Source of the DNA: an uncultured Bacteroidales bacterium
GTDB lineage: Bacteria > Bacteroidota > Bacteroidia > Bacteroidales > Marinilabiliaceae
NCBI GenBank assembly: GCA_937892095.1
Contig: CALAVC010000254.1
Location: forward strand, 1-13,575
Length of the DNA: 13,575 nucleotides
Reading direction: 5' to 3'
Shown: in pieces, positions 1 through 6,470 of the stretch
Layout: every line of letters begins with the position of its first letter
Position numbering within the stretch: the stretch's first letter is position 1
The notes under the pieces: model-generated
Seen by the model: the letters and a program-made list of their open reading frames with translations, nothing else
Told to the model about the DNA's origin: nothing
Databases searched by the model: none
Program-made: the position numbers and the translations under genes

Positions 1-14
1 CGCTCTTCCGATCT
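1..14. other. Illumina adapter remnant (contamination)
   Basis: The bases CGCTCTTCCGATCT equal the last 14 bases of the standard Illumina TruSeq/PE adapter. The helicase reading frame carries recognisable helicase residues from base 15 on, so biological sequence starts there. The four codons that could be read from the adapter in that frame (Leu-Phe-Arg-Ser) should not be counted as protein. This marks a contig end that was not trimmed. Confidence 0.93.
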
Positions 15-284
15 ACAATAGAGCGACTTCAGGGTAGCGAACGTGAGATTATAATATATTGCACAACGGTGACGAGGCTACGTCAGATGGATTTTTTGAC
101 CAATAGCAAATATGAAGAAAAGGGAGGCGAAGTGATTGACCGCAAGCTAAACGTGGCTATGAGTAGAGCACGAGAACAAATGATAATAGTGGGGAATGGT
201 GCAATTGTGCGACGAGATGCACTATATGAGAAACTATATGATGGTATAAAAAAATTGGGTGGTTTAATAAAAAAAGAAAGTTAG
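15..284 (+). CDS. Superfamily 1 DNA/RNA helicase, C-terminal fragment (5' truncated)
   Basis: This is the last 89 residues of a superfamily 1 helicase of the AAA_12/UvrD_C_2 (Dna2/NAM7-like) type. The fragment opens with a motif V-like stretch, TIERLQGSEREIIIY, where the Q-G-x-E core binds nucleotide and nucleic acid. About 35 residues later comes motif VI, LNVAMSRAREQMIIVGN, whose arginines act as the finger contacting ATP gamma-phosphate. The Walker A and B domains lie upstream and are missing because the contig begins here. The ATG/GTG codons further in (for example the GTG at 69) are internal, not starts, because the frame is open and conserved back to base 15. The stop codon sits inside a hairpin that probably terminates the convergent tRNA gene. 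Such helicases can be chromosomal or carried on mobile DNA; the fragment does not tell which. Confidence 0.85.
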   Translation, partial: TIERLQGSEREIIIYCTTVTRLRQMDFLTNSKYEEKGGEVIDRKLNVAMSRAREQMIIVGNGAIVRRDALYEKLYDGIKKLGGLIKKES

Positions 285-301
285 ATTCGGCTGAACCTAA
301 C
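269..301 (-). terminator. Terminator of tRNA-Leu
   Basis: An inverted repeat (280-288 with 293-301, one mismatch, 4-base loop) is followed on the minus strand by TTTCTTTTTTT. It lies 35 bp past the tRNA 3' end and overlaps the last codons of the convergent helicase gene. On the plus strand no T-run follows, so it should act mainly on the minus strand. Confidence 0.65.
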
Positions 302-335
302 TCCCTATCGAAAACTTGAAAACCATGGAAATGGG

Positions 336-419
336 TGCCCAAGACAGGACTCGAACCTGCACGACATTGCTGCCACTAGTCCCTGAAACTAGCGCGTCTA
401 CCAATTCCGCCACTTGGGC
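336..419 (-). tRNA. tRNA-Leu (anticodon CAG)
   Basis: An 84-base class II tRNA. The 7-bp acceptor stem is GCCCAAG/CTTGGGC and the discriminator is A. The D arm GCGGAATTGGTAGACGC is typical of leucine tRNAs. The anticodon stem CTAGT/ACTAG carries the loop TTCAGGG, which gives anticodon CAG and so reads CUG codons. A long variable arm follows, then the T arm with TTCGAGT. The 3' CCA is not encoded: the template reads CCC after the discriminator. It has its own promoter about 25 bp upstream and a terminator downstream, so it is probably a single-gene transcript. It is also a useful internal comparison for the tRNA-like block at 9489-9538. Confidence 0.97.
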
Positions 420-444
420 AAGTGTAACCTTTGGAAACGCACTG

Positions 445-475
445 CAAAATTAAATAGAAAAAGATTATTTACAAG
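445..475 (-). promoter_or_regulatory. Promoter of tRNA-Leu (Bacteroidetes type)
   Basis: On the minus strand, TAATTTTG (445-452) matches the Bacteroidetes -7 consensus TAnnTTTG exactly. A CTTG (472-475) supplies a -33 TTG with a 19-bp spacer. The predicted start is near 438, about 19 bases before the mature tRNA 5' end. Confidence 0.7.
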
Positions 476-509
476 TTTTGACAAGACAAAATAACCGATG
501 ATATACGAA

Positions 510-542
510 AAAGGCTGTCCGATACGTTTTCGGACAGCCTTT
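510..542 (-). terminator. Rho-independent terminator of the GH28 gene
   Basis: A perfect 13-bp stem (510-522 with 530-542) has a 7-base loop. On the minus strand it is followed by a T-run, giving a strong intrinsic terminator 23 bp past the GH28 stop codon. The plus strand ends in TTTCT, so some bidirectional activity is possible. Confidence 0.9.
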
Positions 543-564
543 CTATGACTTACAGTAGTAGTTG

Positions 565-1977
565 TTAGTCGAGTGTTACCTCACGACCATTAATAGTTAG
601 GTTGTTAAGGTTGACATTGGTGGCACTCTTTATGTTGTTGCCTTTCTCGACCCCATTGAAGCTACAATTTGTAATATTGATGTCTTTGACTCGTTCGGGA
701 GCGTTGCTCATGCCAATGACATAGAGACCAAACTTACTCTTAGTACTCGTTACATTTTCTAAGTTGATGTTACGTACCATTGGAGGATAGTTGTGTTCAC
801 AATTTTCTTCGGGTTCGTACATGAGGTTGATTTTGAGGACACACTCGTAGCAACAACCAACTTCGACATTGCGAACGAAGACGTTTTCGATGAGGCTACC
901 ACGGCAATCGCTTGTCTTGATACGAATGACACGATCGAGTTGTGGGCTATCCATTTTGCAATTTTCGACCCAAAGGTTTTTAAATCCGCCAGAGATTTCG
1001 CTTCCTAAGACAACACCGCCATGACCATTCTTCATTTGGCAGTTGCGAACATAAATGTTTTGCGAGGGACGTTGCCAACGACGACCATCGTTATTACGTC
1101 CGCTCTTGATGGCTATGCAGTCGTCTCCTGTGTCGAAGAAACAATCTTCGATAAGTACATTGGTGCAAGATTCGGGATCGCAACCATCGCTATTGGGACC
1201 ATGGCTGACGATAGTTACACCACGAACGATTAGATTTTCAACGAAGAGTGGGTGTATGACCCAGAATGGTGAGTTTTTGAGCGTTACGCCTTCGATGATA
1301 ACATTTTTGCAATTGCGGATGTTGACGAGTTGAGGACGGAGAGCATCTTCGAGGTCGAATGGTTTACGCTCATCGAGAGATACTTTTTCGCGGTCGTAGG
1401 CAAGAAGCGTGTCGCGTCCGCCGTCGCCTTGCGAACGAAGACCTTCGTGCCAACCATATTTTGAGCGTCCTTTCATGAACCACCAAATGTCGTTATTTGC
1501 TTGACCATCGATTATGCCTTTGCCAGTAATACCGACGTTGGTTTCTTCGTTGGCGTAGATTAGCGGGTGTAGGTTTTGACAGTCGACACCTTCCCAACGA
1601 GTAACGACGGCTGGTAGATAATCGTCATAATTGGTTGAGAACTTGAGTAATGCACCTTCAGCTACATGAAGGTTGACGTTACTTTTGAGAGTGATGGGAC
1701 CCGTGAGCCACTCGCCAGCGGGAATAAGAACTACACCACCATTTTCGGCTGCTTTTTCGACGGCATCGAGGATGGCTTTTTGATTTGTTTTGGCATCGGC
1801 ACCTTGATTGGCACCGAAATTGGTGATATTGAAAGTGTCGGTGCAGAACTGTGGGACTGCAAGACCTTCGACCATTTTTTGAGCTTCGGCAAAGGCAACT
1901 TCCATTGTGTTTGGTTGCTGAGAGCAAGAGACAGACAACAATGCTGTGCCGAGAGTTGCGAGATGTAGTAGTCTCAT
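565..1977 (-). CDS. Glycoside hydrolase family 28 (polygalacturonase-type) lipoprotein
   Basis: A 470-residue secreted GH28 enzyme, a right-handed beta-helix that hydrolyses alpha-1,4 bonds in pectic polymers (homogalacturonan or rhamnogalacturonan backbone) by inversion. All four GH28 signature sites are present: N-S-D (Asp264), Asp285-Asp286 in TGDDCIAIKSG, His319 in NGHGG, and R-I-K (352-354). The N-terminus has a short hydrophobic stretch ending in SVSC (Cys18). This fits a lipoprotein signal peptide, although the lipobox has Ser rather than Leu at -3. The usual Bacteroidetes GH28 length is 450-550, so it appears complete. It stands alone, between its own terminator and the gyrB terminator, without susC/susD or other carbohydrate-utilisation genes in view. 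The exact substrate cannot be read from the sequence. Confidence 0.92.
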   Translation of the reverse strand: MRLLHLATLGTALLSVSCSQQPNTMEVAFAEAQKMVEGLAVPQFCTDTFNITNFGANQGADAKTNQKAILDAVEKAAENGGVVLIPAGEWLTGPITLKSNVNLHVAEGALLKFSTNYDDYLPAVVTRWEGVDCQNLHPLIYANEETNVGITGKGIIDGQANNDIWWFMKGRSKYGWHEGLRSQGDGGRDTLLAYDREKVSLDERKPFDLEDALRPQLVNIRNCKNVIIEGVTLKNSPFWVIHPLFVENLIVRGVTIVSHGPNSDGCDPESCTNVLIEDCFFDTGDDCIAIKSGRNNDGRRWQRPSQNIYVRNCQMKNGHGGVVLGSEISGGFKNLWVENCKMDSPQLDRVIRIKTSDCRGSLIENVFVRNVEVGCCYECVLKINLMYEPEENCEHNYPPMVRNINLENVTSTKSKFGLYVIGMSNAPERVKDINITNCSFNGVEKGNNIKSATNVNLNNLTINGREVTLD

Positions 1978-2032
1978 TTTATATATTATTTTGTTTTTTG
2001 TACGTTATTGCAACTAATATGATTAAGCGCAA

Positions 2033-2072
2033 AAGTCGTTTCGTAACATAGACTATGCTAACGAAACGACTT
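2033..2072 (-). terminator. Terminator of gyrB
   Basis: A perfect 12-bp inverted repeat (2033-2044 and 2061-2072) with a 16-base partly self-complementary loop starts 26 bp past the gyrB stop codon. On the minus strand the stem ends in TTTT. The 121-bp space between gyrB and the GH28 gene holds this hairpin and presumably the GH28 promoter, for which I see no clear TAnnTTTG box. Confidence 0.8.
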
Positions 2073-2098
2073 CAAGCGTTATATGTTTATGCTGTTCA

Positions 2099-4084
2099 TT
2101 AGGCGTCTATGTTGGCGTAGGTAGCGTTGGCTTCAATGAAGTCGCGACGTGGCTCTACTTCGTCGCCCATGAGCATAGAGAATATTTGGTCGGCTTCTAT
2201 GGCATCTTCGATATGAACTTGACGTAGGGTGCGTTTTTCGGGGTCCATAGTGGTGTCGAAGAGCTGGCTTGGATTCATTTCACCGAGACCTTTGTAGCGC
2301 TGAACATGCACGCCGTTTTTGTTTTCCTTATCATCGTCTTGCGGATTGCCATATCGACTTATGAAATTGAGTCGTTCATCTTCTGTCCAGCAGTACTCTG
2401 AGACTTTACCTTTACTACATAGGTAGAGCGGCGGAGTGGCAATGTAGACGTGTCCACCATCGATGAGTTCGCGCATATAGCGGAAGAAGAAAGTGAGGAT
2501 GAGGGTGGCGATGTGGCTACCATCGACATCGGCATCGGTCATGATGATGACTTTGTGGTAGCGTAGCTTAGTAATGTTGAGTGCTTTGGAGTCGTCTTCG
2601 GTGCCGACGGAGACACCGAGTGCCGTGTAGATATTACGGATTTCTTCGCTCTCGAAGGCTTTGTGCCACATGGCTTTCTCGACATTGAGAATTTTGCCAC
2701 GGAGAGGGAGTATGGCCTGATACTTACTGTCTCGTCCTTGCTTGGCGGAGCCACCTGCGGAATCACCCTCGACGAGGAATAGCTCACTGATGGTGGGGTC
2801 TTTGGAAGAGCAGTCGGCCAACTTGCCTGGGAGGCTGAAGCTATGCATTGCTCCTTTACGCTGGACAGTCTCGCGTGCTTTACGTGCTTCGACACGTGCA
2901 GTGGCAGCAAGGATTATTTTGTCTACGATTAGCTTGGCTTCTTTGGGATGTTCTTCGAGGTAATTGTCCATTGCCTCGGAAACGGCATCGGCAACTGCTT
3001 TATCGGCTTCACTATTGCCTAATTTTGTCTTGGTCTGCCCCTCAAACTGAGGTTCCATGACCTTGACGGATATGATGGCTGTGAGTCCTTCGCGAAAATC
3101 CTCACGATCTATTTCGAACTTTAGCTTATCGAACATTTTGTTAGCTTCGCCCCAAGCCTTGAGACTACGAGTGAGACCGCGCCTAAAACCGTTGAGGTGT
3201 GTTCCGCCTTCGATGGTGTCGATATTATTGACGAAGCTATATATTTTTTCGGAGAACGAATTGTTGTAGAGCAGAGCAACTTCGACTGGAATAGAGCCTT
3301 TGTCGTTGCTGATACAAATGGGGTCTGGTATGAGTTTTTCGTTATTACCATTGATATAAGTAACGAACTCTTCAAGACCTTTTTCGGAATAGAATGTGTC
3401 TTTCTTGGTTGACATTTCTTCGCCGTTCTCATCGACCGTACGCTGATCTTCGAGGGTTATGCGAATGCCTTTATTGAGGAAAGCTAACTGACGTAGACGC
3501 TTGGCGAGAATAGAATAATGGTAGAGTGTCGTAGAAAAAATGGAGCCATCGGGATGAAAGTGGACACGCGTACCCGTGGTCTCTGCCGTGCCGACCTCGG
3601 CTACTGGGGCTAACGGCTTGCCTTTGGAATATTCTTGGCGATAGAGTTTGCCACCACGACGAACTTCGACGTCCATGCTATCGGACAGCGCATTGACACA
3701 AGAGACACCGACACCGTGGAGACCACCAGAGACTTTGTAGGATTGCTTATCGAACTTGCCACCTGCGTGTAGGACTGTCATGACGACTTCGAGTGCAGAA
3801 CGCTTTTCTTTGGCATGCATGTCGACGGGGATGCCACGTCCGTTATCTTGAACAACGATGGAGCCATCGGGACAAATGGTAACTTCGATATGCGTACAGA
3901 AGCCAGCCATGGCTTCGTCGATTGAGTTGTCTACGACTTCGTAGACGAGGTGATGTAGACCACGTTCGCCTATGTCACCGATATACATTGCGGGTCTTTT
4001 GCGGACGGCTTCGAGACCTTCGAGAACAGTAATGCTACTTGCCGAATATTCAGTAGAGCTTGCGCTCTGTTGCTCCTCGCTCAT
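2099..4084 (-). CDS. gyrB: DNA gyrase subunit B
   Basis: The 661-residue ATPase subunit of DNA gyrase, which with GyrA introduces negative supercoils. In order: the GHKL ATPase domain, with EVVDNSIDEA at 49-58 (Mg/ATP-binding Asn), DNGRGIPVD at 80-88 and the lid GGLHGVGVS at 120-128; the transducer domain; then the TOPRIM domain, with the acidic EGDSAGGSA from Glu439 and the metal-binding D-A-D-V-D at 517-521. QRYKGLGEMNPSQL near the C-terminus is the conserved tail motif. The length is typical of Bacteroidetes GyrB, which lack the roughly 165-residue insert of Enterobacteria. The long match from the first ATG supports MSEEQQ as the start. ParE is a relative, but the TOPRIM and tail sequence and the length favour GyrB. 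A TATATTTG promoter lies just upstream and a hairpin terminator just downstream, so it is likely monocistronic. Confidence 0.96.
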   Translation of the reverse strand: MSEEQQSASSTEYSASSITVLEGLEAVRKRPAMYIGDIGERGLHHLVYEVVDNSIDEAMAGFCTHIEVTICPDGSIVVQDNGRGIPVDMHAKEKRSALEVVMTVLHAGGKFDKQSYKVSGGLHGVGVSCVNALSDSMDVEVRRGGKLYRQEYSKGKPLAPVAEVGTAETTGTRVHFHPDGSIFSTTLYHYSILAKRLRQLAFLNKGIRITLEDQRTVDENGEEMSTKKDTFYSEKGLEEFVTYINGNNEKLIPDPICISNDKGSIPVEVALLYNNSFSEKIYSFVNNIDTIEGGTHLNGFRRGLTRSLKAWGEANKMFDKLKFEIDREDFREGLTAIISVKVMEPQFEGQTKTKLGNSEADKAVADAVSEAMDNYLEEHPKEAKLIVDKIILAATARVEARKARETVQRKGAMHSFSLPGKLADCSSKDPTISELFLVEGDSAGGSAKQGRDSKYQAILPLRGKILNVEKAMWHKAFESEEIRNIYTALGVSVGTEDDSKALNITKLRYHKVIIMTDADVDGSHIATLILTFFFRYMRELIDGGHVYIATPPLYLCSKGKVSEYCWTEDERLNFISRYGNPQDDDKENKNGVHVQRYKGLGEMNPSQLFDTTMDPEKRTLRQVHIEDAIEADQIFSMLMGDEVEPRRDFIEANATYANIDA

Positions 4085-4115
4085 TAAGTGTATTCTAAAG
4101 TTATTTTATTGAAAG

Positions 4116-4123
4116 CAAATATA
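4116..4123 (-). promoter_or_regulatory. Putative -7 box of the gyrB promoter
   Basis: TATATTTG on the minus strand is an exact TAnnTTTG match 31 bp before the gyrB ATG. A second identical TATATTTG lies 20 bp further upstream (4136-4143). No ideally spaced -33 TTTG is evident, so which copy is used is uncertain. The 94-bp gap between gyrB and the upstream gene holds no convincing terminator. Confidence 0.5.
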
Positions 4124-4178
4124 AGATTTTTTGACCAAATATAGAAGTGTTATACTCTACGTATTTCGCTATGTGTGA

Positions 4179-4946
4179 TCAACGATTTTTTAAACCAAGA
4201 AGGTCTAAAACGCCGTTGACAAAAGTGAGTGGATGAACAGGATTGCCTGGGATATAGAGGTCGACGTGTAGCCCATCGAGAACGTTACGACGAAGTGCTG
4301 GACTGCCAGCCCAAATGCCTCCACTGATGGCTTCGGTACCTGCCAAGATGAGTAGTTTGGGGTCTGGCGTGGCATTATAGGCATCGAGGAATGAATCGGC
4401 CATATTTTCGGAGATTGGACCTGTAAGGACAATGCCATCGGCATGGCGAGGCGAAGCAACGAAATCTATACCGAAACGTCCTATATCGAAATTGACATTG
4501 CCCGTGGCATTAAGTTCGAGTTCGCAAGAACCATCGCCACCAGCAGAGACTTGTCGGAGTTTGAGAGAACGTCGGAATAGAGACCTTATTTGTCGACGAA
4601 TTTTATCGGGATCGAGACTTATAGTATTTTCGGCTGATGAGGCAGAAACGATGAGACGTGAACGATCGTTGGTGGCGAGGTGATAATCTTTGGTAAAACG
4701 GATGTTTTCGGGAGCACGAAAGGCACACTCGCCACAGAAGAGGCACTTGCCAAGGTCGATGGACAGTGGTGAGGTGGAGAGAGCACCTGTGGGACAAAGA
4801 TTGGACAATTCGCTAAGGGTGGTTGAGCTTATAACGTCGGAAGATATGACAGGTCGGCCACGGAAACATCCGGGGACGTCGGTTGTGGTGACGTCGGGGA
4901 TATATTGTTTGCCTTGGTGGCGGAGTATGCTTAGAGTTTTGAACAT
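4179..4946 (-). CDS. Ferredoxin-NuoB/HycG-like fusion, hydrogenase-related small subunit
   Basis: A 255-residue protein joining a ferredoxin-like N-terminus (about 1-95) to a domain like the small subunit of group 4 [NiFe] hydrogenase / complex I NuoB (about 130-255). The second half is recognised by RFGIDF..SPRHADGIVLTGP (157-177), the Y..TPDPKLLILAGT region and the VDLYIPGNPVHP tail. Cys51 (LCPTGA) plus Cys68, Cys71 and Cys74 (CLFCGEC) can hold one [4Fe-4S] cluster. The CxxCxxC expected before Cys51 for a second cluster has been replaced by Ser/Thr/Leu. Of the four Cys that ligate cluster N2 in NuoB/HycG, only Cys141 remains; the others align with Asp138, Thr204 and Asn235. The start at 4946 (MFKTLS) fits the family and leaves a 17-bp gap after the large-subunit gene; a start at 4982 would overlap it. 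Probably soluble, partnered by the next gene. Electron transfer by the usual route looks impossible. Confidence 0.8.
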   Translation of the reverse strand: MFKTLSILRHQGKQYIPDVTTTDVPGCFRGRPVISSDVISSTTLSELSNLCPTGALSTSPLSIDLGKCLFCGECAFRAPENIRFTKDYHLATNDRSRLIVSASSAENTISLDPDKIRRQIRSLFRRSLKLRQVSAGGDGSCELELNATGNVNFDIGRFGIDFVASPRHADGIVLTGPISENMADSFLDAYNATPDPKLLILAGTEAISGGIWAGSPALRRNVLDGLHVDLYIPGNPVHPLTFVNGVLDLLGLKNR

Positions 4947-4963
4947 GGGATACGAAGGGTTAT

Positions 4964-6451
4964 TTAGAGATCGTGACCACAATAGCTGAGGTCAAAACTT
5001 TTGTTGCAAATAGGGAAATCAGAAATGCCATTGCCACGAACGGCGAGCGCGAGTCCGAGCCAATTGTGTACAGAAGGGTCGGTAACTTTGTAGGCAACGA
5101 GATTGCCATTATTATCGGTCTGAGCGACGTGGCAAATCATGCCACGCCAACCCTCGACGAGAGCTACGGCAGTTTTGGTGGGTTGGAGGGAGAGGTCGTG
5201 CCAACCGACTTGTGGGGCTGAGGAGCGTAAAGTAATAAGTTGCTTAATGTTTTGAATAGACTGTAAGACTTCTTGGTAGCGTACTTGTGCACGAGCGTAG
5301 ACATCGCCTTGTGGCAAGACGATTGTCTTGTTTTGGAGTTCGGGATAGAGGAGTGTGGGGTGCGTGGCTCGGACATCGCGAGAGAGACCAGAAGCTTTGG
5401 CTACCATACCGACGAGACCTATCCGAATGGCTGTTTCGCGCGAGAGGATGCCAGTGCGTTCGATACGCGAGAGAACCGATGGCAAATCGAACATTTCGGT
5501 GGCCATTTCGCGGAAATCGGGTTCAAACTTGGATATTGTGGTTAGCCAATCATCGGCAAGAGCGTCAGTGAAGGGGAAATTGGTGCCAGAAGGACGTATG
5601 AGACCTTTTGCAAATCGACTACCAGACCACTTTTGGAAGAAGTTGATCATGGGTGTGCGCAAGCGTCCGAAGACGGCACTGCCAAGTTGATAAGCGATGT
5701 CGGTGCAAATGGCACTTAAGTCGCCAGTATGAACGGCAATGCGCTCTTGTTCGAGAGCGATGGTACGGTCAATATTGAGAGAGCGGTCGGCATTGTAGCC
5801 TGCAAGGCTTTCGTAGAGAGAAGTGAACGCTACAGCATTGGCAACTGTGCTGTCGCCTGCAATATTTTCTGCAACGAGTGAACGAGCGAGAGCGTTTTGC
5901 TTGGTTAACATTACGTTTTCAACACCACGATGCTGCCAACCGAGTTGAATTTCGAGGTGATGAATTTTTTCGCCTTCACATATAAAACGGAAATGTCCTG
6001 GTTCGATTATGCCTGCGTGAATGGGACCGACTCCGACACGATGAAATTCTTCGCTTTCAATGTCGTAGAAAGGGTAATCGTAGATGCCGAGCGGTATGGT
6101 GCGATCGTGAGCAAAACGGAGAGGTTTCAACCAAGGGTGGTTGGAATAGTTGACACCAAATTGCTCATATATTTCGCGTTCGAATGGGTGAAAAGCAGGG
6201 CACTCTGCAGTGAGCGAATTTAGAGAAGTGTCGGCATTAATGTCGGCAACGAAGACTGATATGTCAGCAGTTGCGTCGCATGCGACAAACGCCCACAAAC
6301 GGAGACTACGTTTAGAGAGAGGACGAGCGAAAAGACTGATACAGTGGTTGTCTTCGAGTTCGACGAGACTAAGTATGTTATGATAGAAATCGTCGTAGGA
6401 TAATATTTCTACATCGTTGGTATCGAACGACGTAAAGTTTTTAATTTTCAT
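4964..6451 (-). CDS. NuoCD/HycE-like hydrogenase-related large subunit without [NiFe] ligands
   Basis: A 495-residue protein built like HycE/HyfG. An N-terminal 30-kDa NuoC-like domain contains the ECPAFHPFEREIYEQFG signature (83-99). A NuoD/NiFe-large-subunit domain follows, with EKIHHLEIQLGWQHRG (161-176). In catalytic enzymes a CxxC follows in helix context (VCGIC) and a DPCxxC closes the protein. Here the first aligns with AGDS (198-201) and the second with DLSYCGHDL (487-495), so none of the four Ni ligands is kept. The protein stops where processed hydrogenases stop, with no extension for a maturation protease. This places it with the energy-converting hydrogenase-related (Ehr) proteins rather than with active hydrogenases. 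The start at 6451 (MKIKNF) gives a 19-bp gap after lptD; a start at 6514 would overlap lptD. No membrane subunits (HyfB/C/E/F type) are in view. Confidence 0.83.
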   Translation of the reverse strand: MKIKNFTSFDTNDVEILSYDDFYHNILSLVELEDNHCISLFARPLSKRSLRLWAFVACDATADISVFVADINADTSLNSLTAECPAFHPFEREIYEQFGVNYSNHPWLKPLRFAHDRTIPLGIYDYPFYDIESEEFHRVGVGPIHAGIIEPGHFRFICEGEKIHHLEIQLGWQHRGVENVMLTKQNALARSLVAENIAGDSTVANAVAFTSLYESLAGYNADRSLNIDRTIALEQERIAVHTGDLSAICTDIAYQLGSAVFGRLRTPMINFFQKWSGSRFAKGLIRPSGTNFPFTDALADDWLTTISKFEPDFREMATEMFDLPSVLSRIERTGILSRETAIRIGLVGMVAKASGLSRDVRATHPTLLYPELQNKTIVLPQGDVYARAQVRYQEVLQSIQNIKQLITLRSSAPQVGWHDLSLQPTKTAVALVEGWRGMICHVAQTDNNGNLVAYKVTDPSVHNWLGLALAVRGNGISDFPICNKSFDLSYCGHDL

Positions 6452-6470
6452 CGGTTGTTGTTGAGCATTA

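Noticed and set aside
1021..1333. Plus-strand open frames of 70-100 codons across GH28, gyrB and hydrogenase-like genes
   Set aside because: These are antisense shadows of well-supported minus-strand genes, with no ribosome-binding sites or known domains.
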